Below, piece by piece: positions 1 through 7,016 of a DNA stretch of 17,567 nt. The notes beneath the pieces were generated by a model. That model searched no databases. It was not told where the DNA came from and saw only the letters and a program-made list of their open reading frames with translations. Each line of letters begins with the position of its first letter. Within the stretch, counting starts at the first letter, position 1. The position numbers and the translations under genes are program-made. This DNA comes from Alphaproteobacteria bacterium UBA6189 (lineage in GTDB: Bacteria > Pseudomonadota > Alphaproteobacteria > Rickettsiales > UBA3002). The stretch covers positions 1 to 17,567 of the forward strand of contig DITH01000091.1 in the NCBI GenBank assembly GCA_002422745.1, in the 5' to 3' direction.

Positions 1-494
1 TGTTCGCCTACCACGTGCACGATCCCGAACGCTACGGGGTGGTGGAATTCGATGCGGAGGGCCGCGCGCTTTCCATCGAAGAGAAACCCGCCAAACCCAA
101 AAGCGCCTATGCCGTGCCGGGGATTTATCTCTACGATAAACAGGCAGTGCACATCGCCAAACGCCTGAAGCCATCGCCGCGGGGCGAGCTTGAAATTACC
201 GATGTTAACCGCGCCTATCTGGCCGAGGGAAGCCTGCAGGTGGTGCGGCTGAATCGCGGCTTCGCCTGGCTCGATGCCGGAACATCCAGTGCGTTGCAGG
301 AAGCCTCGGCCTATGTGGCGACAGTCGAGCGGCGGCAGGGACTGAAAATCGGCTGTCCGGAAGAGGCGGCGCTGGTGCGCGGATTTTTGAGCCTGGCGGA
401 TTTTGAGCAATTGCTCACCGCCATGCCCAATTGCGAATACCGTAGTTACCTGGCGAGCGTGGCGGCCGAAACCAAACGGCTGCGCAGCGCATGA
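1..494 (+). CDS. rmlA: Glucose-1-phosphate thymidylyltransferase, C-terminal part (5' truncated by window edge)
   Basis: The enzyme couples glucose-1-phosphate and dTTP to make dTDP-glucose, the first step towards dTDP-linked deoxysugars for surface polysaccharides. The reading frame is open from base 3 and starts mid-protein with FAYHV, followed by DPERYGVVEFD, a hallmark of RmlA/RffH just after the catalytic core. EEKP and the segment VPGIYLYD match the family, as do GRGF-like NRGFAWLDAGT and the late QGLKIGCPEE motif. About 160 of the usual ~290 residues are inside the window, so the nucleotide-binding N-terminus lies upstream. Its TGA stop overlaps the ATG of the following transaminase (ATGA), indicating translational coupling. 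The rffH-wecE adjacency suggests the dTDP-Fuc4N (enterobacterial common antigen-like) route rather than dTDP-rhamnose. The family assignment is firm; the exact paralogue (rmlA versus rffH) is inferred. Confidence 0.93.
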   Translation, partial: FAYHVHDPERYGVVEFDAEGRALSIEEKPAKPKSAYAVPGIYLYDKQAVHIAKRLKPSPRGELEITDVNRAYLAEGSLQVVRLNRGFAWLDAGTSSALQEASAYVATVERRQGLKIGCPEEAALVRGFLSLADFEQLLTAMPNCEYRSYLASVAAETKRLRSA

Positions 495-1630
495 GCAGTA
501 AGCCGGTCATTCCCTTCAACAAACCCCACATGACCGGGCGTGAGCTTTCCTACATTGCACAATCGCATCTGGGCGGGCAGCTTGCGGGCGACGGGCCCTT
601 TACCAAGCGCTGCCATCAATGGCTCGAACATACGACGGGTACGCCGAAAGCGTTGCTTACCCATTCCTGCACCGCAGCGCTGGAGCTGGCCGCCTTGCTG
701 CTCGACATTCAGCCCGGCGATGAAATCATCATGCCATCCTACACATTTGTGTCGACCGCCAATGCATTCGTGCTGCGCGGTGGCGTGCCGGTATTTGTTG
801 ATATTCGCACCGATACACTGAATCTTGACGAAACACTGATCGAGGCGGCGATCACCCCGCGAACCCGCGCGATCGTGCCGGTGCATTATGCGGGGGTGGC
901 CTGCGAGATGGATCGTATCCTGCAAATTGCTGCGCAGCATAAACTCGCCGTGGTGGAAGATGCGGCGCAGGGCGTGATGGCCAGCTACAAAGGCCGCATG
1001 CTGGGCAGCATCGGCACGCTGGGCTGCTATAGTTTCCATGAAACCAAGAACGTGATTTCCGGCGAAGGCGGCGCCTTGCTGGTGAACGACGCGCAGCATG
1101 GTGCCCGTGCCGAAATCATCCGCGAGAAAGGTACCGACCGCAGCCGCTTCCGCCGCGGAGAAGTCGACAAATATACATGGCAGGAAATGGGCTCGTCGTT
1201 CTTGCCTGGCGAGCTCATCGCCGCGTTTCTGTGGGCGCAGTTTGAAGAAGCCGAGCGCATGACGCATAATCGTCTGGCCAGCTGGGCCGGTTACCATGCA
1301 CAGCTGCAGTCACTGGAGGATGCAGGCAAGTTGCGCCGCCCCATCGTACCAGAACACTGCACTCATAATGCCCATATGTATTATGTGCTGCTTGAAGCGG
1401 GGATCGACCGCGACCGGCTGATCGCCGCCATGCGCGCCGAAGGGATTTATCCGGTGTTTCATTACGTGCCGCTGCATGACTCCCCGGCCGGTATACGCTA
1501 CGGTCGGACGGCGGGTAATTTAGCGGTCACCACCGACTATGCCGAGCGTGTGCTGCGCCTGCCGATCTGGATCGGTATGGAAGAGAGCGACCAGCAGCGG
1601 ATTCTCGATACGCTGACACGGCTGCTATAA
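491..1630 (+). CDS. wecE: dTDP-4-amino-4,6-dideoxygalactose transaminase (DegT/DnrJ/EryC1 family)
   Basis: This PLP enzyme transfers an amino group from glutamate to dTDP-4-keto-6-deoxyglucose, giving dTDP-Fuc4N for surface glycans. The 379-aa product follows E. coli WecE/RffA almost throughout, with CGDG-like AGDGPFTKRC, SCTAALELAALLLD, MPSYTFVSTANAFVLRGG, VPVHYAGVACEMD, VVEDAAQG (Asp157, PLP pyridine nitrogen contact), SFHETKN (Lys186, Schiff-base lysine) and REKGT. Length is the family norm (~376). It starts at the ATG inside the ATGA overlap with rmlA, so the two are cotranscribed. Its last 6 bases overlap the end of the opposing symporter gene. No wecD-type acetyltransferase follows, unlike the E. 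coli cluster. FdtB/QdtB-type 3-keto transaminases are the main alternative, but the WecE-specific stretches make that less likely. Confidence 0.92.
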   Translation: MSSKPVIPFNKPHMTGRELSYIAQSHLGGQLAGDGPFTKRCHQWLEHTTGTPKALLTHSCTAALELAALLLDIQPGDEIIMPSYTFVSTANAFVLRGGVPVFVDIRTDTLNLDETLIEAAITPRTRAIVPVHYAGVACEMDRILQIAAQHKLAVVEDAAQGVMASYKGRMLGSIGTLGCYSFHETKNVISGEGGALLVNDAQHGARAEIIREKGTDRSRFRRGEVDKYTWQEMGSSFLPGELIAAFLWAQFEEAERMTHNRLASWAGYHAQLQSLEDAGKLRRPIVPEHCTHNAHMYYVLLEAGIDRDRLIAAMRAEGIYPVFHYVPLHDSPAGIRYGRTAGNLAVTTDYAERVLRLPIWIGMEESDQQRILDTLTRLL

Positions 1631-3061
1631 TGACGTGGCCCGCACCGGCGCTGACCGCAGGCGGCCAGCGAGCCAGGCAATACCGTAAATAGCGAACCCC
1701 GCCAGCAAGCCAGGCAGGATTTCATAGGTCAGGCTGCTAAGCCCGGCAAAACGCCAGGCCAGCATGGTCGCAATGCCGCCGAGCATCATGGCAAGACTGG
1801 TGGCGTGCGATGGCGTGCCGCCCAGCGCGTTCACCGTGAGTAGCGGTGCAAAGGCCGAAGCCAGCAACCCCCAGGCGATTAGCACCAGCCAGAACACACT
1901 GCTGCCTGCATAGAGTGCGATGCCAACCGAAAAAGCAGTCACGGTTAACGTCACCAGCTTGGCAACCAAATAGCGCCGTTGCAGGGCAGGGAATATGTCG
2001 CGCGTGATACTGGCCGTGCAGCTGATTACCAGCGAATCGGCGGTCGACATGGTGGCGGCGAAAAGCCCCGCCACGATGAGTCCGACGGCAACGCCGGGCA
2101 GAAGCTGCAGGGCCAGGCTTGGCAGGGCCAGTTCGGCATCGAACCCGGCGGTAGCAGGCAGCAGCAAGCGTGCGCCCAGCCCGGCCCCGATCGTGACGGC
2201 GTAAAAGGCGGCGAACCAACTATAGTAGTAGGCACGCACGCGCCAGAATGCGTTCGGGTCATCCACCGCCATAAAGCGCATCATTACTTGTGGCTGACCG
2301 ATGACGCCATAGCCGCCGCCAAACCAGCCGAGGATAAACAGTACCGCGCCGGGCAGGCCGGGCCATGCCTGGTTACTCGGCCAGGGGCTTGCGTAATGGG
2401 CATCGATCTCCTGCATTCCGGCATAGAACGCATCGAGACCGCCCATGGCATCAACCGCCGCGATGCATAGCAACGTCATCGCCGCGATCATCACCAGCGA
2501 TTGCGCTGCATCCGTCCAGATCGAGGCACGAATGCCCCCCGCCATGCAATAGGCCACCACCATGACCCCGCCAATCACGATCCCGGCAGCACTGTCCCAG
2601 CCGAACAACACATGCAGCGCTTTGCTGCCTGCTTTCAACTGCGCGGCGGCATATATCGACAGGAAGATCACCGTGACCACGCTACCGATGAATCGCAGGG
2701 CTTTGTCGTTACGCCCGTGCCAACGGGCGATGGTTTCGACAAAGCTGAGCGCCTCGCGTTTTTTGTTCATCTCGCGCAATGGCTGCTGGATGGACCGCGC
2801 GGCCAGGAAGTCGCCCATCAGCCACCCCACCATCAGCCAGATGGAGGATAGGCCTTGCAAGTAGGTGTAGCCGATCATGCCGACAAACATGTAGCCGCTA
2901 TTGTTGGTCGCGACTGCCGAGAGCGCCGCTAGCCAAGGTTTCACCGCACGGCCAGCGAGCAGATAGTCGGCGGTGGTAGGTTTGGCCACCAGCGCAGAGA
3001 TAGTGCCAACCCCAAGGAAAATAAGTAAAAAACCAACGAAACTTACAACAATAACGGACAT
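1625..3061 (-). CDS. Sodium:solute symporter, PutP-like (SSS family)
   Basis: Predicted 478-aa inner-membrane Na+-coupled carrier with about 13 hydrophobic segments. Homology to proline symporter PutP is visible in LAGRAVKPW (PutP Arg40 region), LSAVATNNSGYMFVG (PutP helix 2), GQPQVMMRFMA (PutP GQPH..VRFMA) and ATMSTADSLV, whose Ser-Thr pair matches the PutP helix-8 Na+ ligands. Two features differ. The Asp55 essential in E. coli PutP is Asn53 here (TNNSG for SDMSG), and the Trp/Tyr proline-contact positions before GQP are Gly/Val in my manual alignment. It is therefore probably not a standard proline transporter. Its start lies 110 bp from ectA in divergent orientation, which suggests uptake of a compatible solute or precursor, possibly co-regulated with ectoine synthesis. 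The substrate is unknown. Convergent overlap with wecE is 6 bp. Confidence 0.85.
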   Translation of the reverse strand: MSVIVVSFVGFLLIFLGVGTISALVAKPTTADYLLAGRAVKPWLAALSAVATNNSGYMFVGMIGYTYLQGLSSIWLMVGWLMGDFLAARSIQQPLREMNKKREALSFVETIARWHGRNDKALRFIGSVVTVIFLSIYAAAQLKAGSKALHVLFGWDSAAGIVIGGVMVVAYCMAGGIRASIWTDAAQSLVMIAAMTLLCIAAVDAMGGLDAFYAGMQEIDAHYASPWPSNQAWPGLPGAVLFILGWFGGGYGVIGQPQVMMRFMAVDDPNAFWRVRAYYYSWFAAFYAVTIGAGLGARLLLPATAGFDAELALPSLALQLLPGVAVGLIVAGLFAATMSTADSLVISCTASITRDIFPALQRRYLVAKLVTLTVTAFSVGIALYAGSSVFWLVLIAWGLLASAFAPLLTVNALGGTPSHATSLAMMLGGIATMLAWRFAGLSSLTYEILPGLLAGFAIYGIAWLAGRLRSAPVRATSL

Positions 3062-3099
3062 GGGTTTCCTATGGCCAGAATGAATCTTATGGAGAATTT

Positions 3100-3113
3100 A
3101 TTCTAAATAGAAT
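3100..3113. promoter_or_regulatory. Candidate operator palindrome between symporter and ectA (6-2-6)
   Basis: ATTCTA-AA-TAGAAT is a perfect inverted repeat in the 110-bp divergent spacer. Widened to 8-bp half-sites (TTATTCTA-AA-TAGAATCA), it has the 8-2-8 layout I recall for the EctR1 operator of Methylomicrobium. Each arm reads TAGAAT on one strand, a 5/6 match to a -10 hexamer, so a bound repressor could block transcription in both directions. I found no good -35 at correct spacing on either strand. The function is inferred. Confidence 0.45.
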
Positions 3114-3122
3114 CATTCGTAC

Positions 3123-3137
3123 ACAAATATTATTTGT
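3123..3137. promoter_or_regulatory. Second palindrome upstream of ectA (6-3-6)
   Basis: ACAAAT-ATT-ATTTGT is a perfect inverted repeat 35 bp before the ectA start. It also contains TATTAT, a 5/6 match to a -10 element on the plus strand. It could be a second regulator site or part of the ectA promoter. The AT-rich context raises the chance of coincidence. Confidence 0.3.
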
Positions 3138-3171
3138 TGAAACGGATTAACTTCTGCGCTACACCCCACCC

Positions 3172-3708
3172 ATGGCGAATGCATTACATCGCAACCGCGA
3201 CGCCGCCGACGAACCCGACCCGGTGACGACTATCCGCCCCCCGCATCTGGCCGACGGCAGCCGGCTCTATGCGCTGGCCCAGCAGGCCGGAGGGCTCGAC
3301 CTGAATTCGTCCTATGCGTATTTTCTAGTCGCCAGCCATTTCAGCGCCAGCTCGGCACTGGTTGAGGATGCAGCGGGCAAGGCGCTGGGTTTCATGAGCG
3401 CCTACCCGTTTGTCACGGCTCAAGGCCAACAGCATCTGTTCATCTGGCAGGTAGCGGTGCTGAAAGAGGCACGCGGACAGGGCCTCGCCCGCGCCATGCT
3501 GGAGGATATTCTCGCGCGCCCGGCGTTGGCCGATATCTGCTTTGTCGAGGGTACGGTGGGGCCCGATAACGATGCATCGCGTCGACTCTTCACCGGACTT
3601 GCCGCGCGCCGCGCCTGCCCCTGCGAGGAATCGCTTTTTCTCGCCGGCAACCAATTTCCCGAACCGCATGCGGATGAGCTGCTGCTGCGGGTCGGCCCGA
3701 TGCAATAA
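3172..3708 (+). CDS. ectA: L-2,4-diaminobutyrate N-gamma-acetyltransferase
   Basis: GNAT-family enzyme that acetylates diaminobutyrate with acetyl-CoA, the second step of ectoine synthesis. The 178-aa product shows family-specific LDLNSSYAY (residues 42-50), HLFIWQVAV, the acetyl-CoA loop EARGQGLARAML (99-110) and the VEGTVGPDNDASRRLF segment. Length is normal for EctA. The ATG at 3172 gives an N-terminus about 20 residues before the conserved IRPP. No Shine-Dalgarno motif precedes it (only ACCCCACCC), unlike the other ect genes, so initiation may be leaderless or weak; a GTG at 3223 is a less likely alternative. It is the first gene of ectABCD, 33 bp before ectB. Confidence 0.94.
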   Translation: MANALHRNRDAADEPDPVTTIRPPHLADGSRLYALAQQAGGLDLNSSYAYFLVASHFSASSALVEDAAGKALGFMSAYPFVTAQGQQHLFIWQVAVLKEARGQGLARAMLEDILARPALADICFVEGTVGPDNDASRRLFTGLAARRACPCEESLFLAGNQFPEPHADELLLRVGPMQ

Positions 3709-3741
3709 CAGACCTATTATAATCCCAGGAGCAACAAACCC

Positions 3742-5070
3742 ATGACCACCACGACACCGACGACTACCACCCCCACGGTCGACCAGATCGAATCCAACGT
3801 GCGCAGCTACAGCCGTTCGTTTCCGGTCACCTTTCGCCGAGCGCTGGGCGCCAAAATGTGGGATACGGACGGCAACGAATACCTCGATTTTCTGGCCGGT
3901 GCGGGCACACTGAATTACGGCCATAACAACCCCGTTATCCGCGAGGCAGTCATCGCGCATATCGAATCGGAAGCGGTCGTGCATGGGCTCGATATGATGA
4001 CCGAGACCAAGGCCAAGTTCCTCCAGACCTTCCACGAGCTGATTCTTGCTCCCCGCGATCTCGATTATAAAGTGCAATTCTGCGGGCCGACCGGCACCAA
4101 TGCGGTTGAAGCGGCGCTTAAGCTGGCGCGTAAAGTTACTGGCCGCGCCGGGGTGATCTCCTTCACCAACGGCTACCATGGCATGACGCTCGGCGCACTC
4201 GCCGTGACTGGGAATTTCTACCACAAGGAATCCATTCCCGGCACGGAGGGAAGCAACGCCACCTTCATGCCCTACAACCATTACATGGAAGACAGCATCG
4301 ACACGCTGGCCCTGCTGCGCCAGTACCTGACCGACAATTCTTCCGGCGTGGCGCTGCCTGCAGCAATTATTGTCGAAACGGTGCAAGGCGAGGGGGGCAT
4401 TAACGTGGCCTCCGCCAAATGGGTGCGTGGTCTGCGCGAGCTCTGCACCGAGTTCAGTGTGCTGATGATTGTCGACGACATCCAGATGGGCTGCGGGCGC
4501 ACCGGTGGCTTCTTCAGTTTCGAGGAGGCCGATATCACCCCCGACATCGTGGTACTCAGCAAATCGATCGGCGCGTATGGGTTACCGATGGCACTCGTGC
4601 TGCTGAAACCCGAGCTCGATCAATGGACGCCAGCGCAGCATAACGGCACCTTCCGCGGGCATAATCTGGCCTTTGCGGCGGCCACCAAAGCGTTGGAGCA
4701 TTTCTGGAGCGGCAGCGAGTTCACCCAGTCCATCCGTCATAAATCGCAGATCCTGAACGAGGAGCTGCAAAAACTCGCCGCTGCCTACCCGCAGGCGGAT
4801 TTTGAAGTGCGCGGCCGCGGCCTCGCTTACGGCATTGAAGCGAAGGCTATGCCTGAGCTTGCCAGCCAGATCCGCCAGGCGTGCTTTGCCCAGAAGCTTA
4901 TCGTTGAAACCTGTGGCAGCGACGACCAGGTGCTGAAGTTCCTCCCCGCCCTGACTATCAGCGAAGCGGAACTGCGCCGGGGTATGACCATTCTCTCCAC
5001 CGTACTGAAACGCCTGCTGGCCAGCGAAGCCGCGACGCACGAAGCCACCCAAATGAAAAAAGGAGCGTAA
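3742..5070 (+). CDS. ectB: Diaminobutyrate-2-oxoglutarate transaminase
   Basis: PLP-dependent class III aminotransferase that converts L-aspartate-beta-semialdehyde plus glutamate to L-2,4-diaminobutyrate, the entry step of ectoine synthesis. Visible signatures are FLAGAGTLNYGHNNP, the PLP phosphate site FCGPTGTNAVEAALKLAR, FTNGYHGMTLGALAVTGN, VDDIQMGCGRTG (PLP aspartate) and VLSKSIGAYGLPMA, with Lys274 as Schiff-base lysine. The 442-aa length is usual; the N-terminus has a Thr-rich run (TTTTPTTTTP). An AGGAG ribosome-binding site lies 13 bp before the ATG. ectC follows after 2 bp, so the genes are cotranscribed. No ectoine-specific aspartokinase (ask_ect) is present in the window; the aspartate semialdehyde must come from the housekeeping pathway. 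Confidence 0.96.
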   Translation: MTTTTPTTTTPTVDQIESNVRSYSRSFPVTFRRALGAKMWDTDGNEYLDFLAGAGTLNYGHNNPVIREAVIAHIESEAVVHGLDMMTETKAKFLQTFHELILAPRDLDYKVQFCGPTGTNAVEAALKLARKVTGRAGVISFTNGYHGMTLGALAVTGNFYHKESIPGTEGSNATFMPYNHYMEDSIDTLALLRQYLTDNSSGVALPAAIIVETVQGEGGINVASAKWVRGLRELCTEFSVLMIVDDIQMGCGRTGGFFSFEEADITPDIVVLSKSIGAYGLPMALVLLKPELDQWTPAQHNGTFRGHNLAFAAATKALEHFWSGSEFTQSIRHKSQILNEELQKLAAAYPQADFEVRGRGLAYGIEAKAMPELASQIRQACFAQKLIVETCGSDDQVLKFLPALTISEAELRRGMTILSTVLKRLLASEAATHEATQMKKGA

Positions 5071-5072
5071 CC

Positions 5073-5465
5073 ATGATTGTTCGTTCTCTCGATGCATTAA
5101 AAGGCACCGACCGCGAAGTCGAAGGTAATGGCTGGACGAGCACCCGGCTTCTGCTGAAAAAAGACGGGATGGGGTTTTCGTTTCACGAAACCATCATTCC
5201 CGCCGGCGAGGAACTGCACATGCATTACCAGCACCATCAGGAAGCGGTACTGTGTATTGCGGGGGAGGGGACGCTCACCGATCTGGAAGCCAATGAAACG
5301 CATCGTATCGCACCGGGTGTGATGTACGCGCTCGATGGCCATGAACGGCACATCCTGCGCGCCACCGAGACACTGCGCACGATCTGCGTGTTCAACCCGC
5401 CGGTGACCGGTCGCGAGGTGCATAATGCCGAAGGCGCGTATGAACCCGACCGCGAGGCCGCTTAA
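5073..5465 (+). CDS. ectC: L-ectoine synthase
   Basis: Cupin-fold cyclase that closes N-gamma-acetyl-diaminobutyrate to ectoine with loss of water. The 130-aa product begins MIVRSLDALKGT as is typical, and contains GMGFSFHET, ELHMHYQHHQEAVLCIAGEG and LDGHERHIL. The metal ligands recalled from Paenibacillus EctC (Glu57, Tyr84, His92) correspond to Glu57, Tyr85 and His93 here. A strong AAAGGAG site sits inside the end of ectB, 2 bp from which ectC begins. The gene ends 10 bp before the preferred ectD start. Confidence 0.97.
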   Translation: MIVRSLDALKGTDREVEGNGWTSTRLLLKKDGMGFSFHETIIPAGEELHMHYQHHQEAVLCIAGEGTLTDLEANETHRIAPGVMYALDGHERHILRATETLRTICVFNPPVTGREVHNAEGAYEPDREAA

Positions 5466-5475
5466 GGAGGACATG

Positions 5476-6432
5476 ATGCAAGCGAATGCCATCCGCCATC
5501 GCGACGCGGTGATCGACCCGTATCCCACCCGCGTTGCCCGCGAAGCCCAATTGCTGACCCGGCAGGAGCCGACCATTTACGGTGATGCCACCAGTGCCAA
5601 CAAAACCGGCTTGAGCCGCGCTCAGCTCGAGCATTACGAGCAGCACGGCTATGTCCATCTGGAAAATTATTTCACCCCACGTGAAGTGGCGCTGATGCTG
5701 GAAACGGCCAATAAGCTGGCCGCCGATTCATCGGTCGATGCGCGCTATGTTATCCGCGAGCCCCAAAGCCAGACCGTGCGTTCGGTATTTGCGGCCCACC
5801 GGCTGCACCCGCTCTTTGCCGCCCTGATGCAAGACCGTCGGCTGCTGACGATTGCACAGTATATTCTTGGTAGTGAGGTGTATGTTCACCAGTCGCGGGT
5901 CAATTTCAAACCCGGCTTCCGGGGCAAGGAATTCTACTGGCATTCCGATTATGAAACCTGGCATAGCGAGGATGGCATGCCAGCCATGCGCGCCTTCAGC
6001 TGCTCCATCGCACTGACCGATAACAGCCCCCATAACGGCCCGTTAATGGTCATGCCCGGGTCGCACCGCACCTTTGTTTCCTGCGTCGGCGAAACCCCGG
6101 AGAATCACTACGAGAAATCGCTGCGCAAACAGGAATACGGCGTGCCGGATGACGCCAGTCTTACCACGCTGGCCAATGCCCACGGTATCGATGCACCCTA
6201 TGGAAAGGCCGGATCTGTCACCTTATTCGATTGCAACACCATGCATGGCAGCAACAGCAATATTACTCCGTTTGCCCGCACCAATGTGTTCATGGTTTAT
6301 AACAGCGTGGAGAACAAACTCGTGGCGCCGTATGGCGGAACGACCCCGCGCCCCGAACATATTGGCGCGCGGGAACATACCCCGACGCTGGTGCCCGAAA
6401 CACCCGATTACATGGCGCTCAGCCGGAAATAG
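5476..6432 (+). CDS. ectD: Ectoine hydroxylase (Fe(II)/2-oxoglutarate dioxygenase)
   Basis: Converts ectoine to 5-hydroxyectoine using O2 and 2-oxoglutarate. The conserved EctD block FYWHSDYETWHSEDGMP supplies iron ligands His156 and Asp158, and NTMHGSN supplies His257; MRAFSCSIALTDN and FMVYNSVEN are also family hallmarks. With the start at 5476 the protein has 318 residues, slightly longer than the usual ~300 because of the N-terminus. The TAAGGAGG site at 5463-5470 fits ATG 5476 (5-nt spacing) better than ATG 5473 (2-nt); an upstream GTG-type extension overlapping ectC is unlikely. It completes ectABCD, so the host probably accumulates hydroxyectoine under salt, heat or drying stress. The reaction needs O2. 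Confidence 0.96.
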   Translation: MQANAIRHRDAVIDPYPTRVAREAQLLTRQEPTIYGDATSANKTGLSRAQLEHYEQHGYVHLENYFTPREVALMLETANKLAADSSVDARYVIREPQSQTVRSVFAAHRLHPLFAALMQDRRLLTIAQYILGSEVYVHQSRVNFKPGFRGKEFYWHSDYETWHSEDGMPAMRAFSCSIALTDNSPHNGPLMVMPGSHRTFVSCVGETPENHYEKSLRKQEYGVPDDASLTTLANAHGIDAPYGKAGSVTLFDCNTMHGSNSNITPFARTNVFMVYNSVENKLVAPYGGTTPRPEHIGAREHTPTLVPETPDYMALSRK

Positions 6433-6475
6433 CCATGAATAAGCACTTTCTTTTTCCAGCAAGGGCAGTATAGCG

Positions 6476-6976
6476 ATGCTGCACATGAACCAACCGGTAG
6501 CCCCGATGGATAAGAGCGTCCTGCAACCCAGCCACCAGCAACGCGTCATGCGGTCGTTGCGCCGCATCATCCACGCGGTGGATATTTACTCGCGTCGCCT
6601 GCGCAGCGATCACGACATCACTACCTCGCAGCTGGTGACGTTGCAGGCGATTGCCGAACGGCCGATGATCGTGGCGCAGATCGCCCGCGAGATCCATGTT
6701 ACCCCAAGCACCCTGGTCGGCATCCTCGACCGGCTGGAGGTGAAAGGATTGATTGCCCGGACCCGCGACCGCGAAGACAGGCGGCTGGTGCAGGTGATGC
6801 TTTCGGATAAAGGCCGCGAGTTCCTGACCCGCGCCCCATCGCCCTTGCAGGCCACGCTGGCGGATGCTCTGTTTGCCCTGCCGCAAGAGGAGCAAACCAT
6901 CATTGCCGCCTCGCTGGAAACCATCGTGCAGATGATGGAAGCAAAATCCGCCGTGGACGGGCCGTTATCCGAATAA
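6476..6976 (+). CDS. ectR: MarR-family regulator, probable EctR-type regulator of ectoine genes
   Basis: A 166-aa winged-helix protein of MarR type. The N-terminal helix segment VMRSLRRIIHAVDIYSRRL resembles the EctR subgroup. The recognition region covers TTSQLVTLQAIAERPMIVAQIAREIHVTPSTLVGIL... and the wing is RTRDREDRRLVQVMLSDKG, the standard MarR wing with the Asp/Arg pattern. It lies 43 bp after ectD on the same strand, preceded by AAGGG at 6461-6465. EctR in methylotrophs is usually encoded upstream of ectA, so a downstream position is a variant. It probably represses the ectoine operon through the palindrome at 3100-3113. The MarR assignment is firm; the EctR role is inferred from position. 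Met codons at 6485 and 6506 are alternative starts. Confidence 0.85.
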   Translation: MLHMNQPVAPMDKSVLQPSHQQRVMRSLRRIIHAVDIYSRRLRSDHDITTSQLVTLQAIAERPMIVAQIAREIHVTPSTLVGILDRLEVKGLIARTRDREDRRLVQVMLSDKGREFLTRAPSPLQATLADALFALPQEEQTIIAASLETIVQMMEAKSAVDGPLSE

Positions 6977-7016
6977 AAAGGGTAAAGCTCCGCAGCATGA
7001 TGGCGACGATTTTACC
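6971..7016 (-). terminator. Possible intrinsic terminator of hisH
   Basis: Read on the minus strand, GGTAAA (7016-7011) and TTTACC (6986-6981) enclose 24 nt and are followed by CTTTTTATTC. The hisH stop codon lies inside the first arm. The long loop makes this a weak candidate. On the plus strand the stem is not followed by a T-run, so it would not terminate the MarR transcript. Confidence 0.35.

Noticed and set aside
446..1297. A 283-codon minus-strand frame across wecE
   Set aside because: Antisense shadow of the transaminase; low-complexity His/Arg-rich translation.
3325..4386. A 353-codon minus-strand frame across ectA and ectB
   Set aside because: Antisense to two unmistakable ectoine genes, with no ribosome-binding site and no protein pattern.
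6435..6473. A 12-codon ORF (MNKHFLFPARAV) between ectD and the MarR gene
   Set aside because: No ribosome-binding site and too short to support; the spacing alone does not show a leader peptide.
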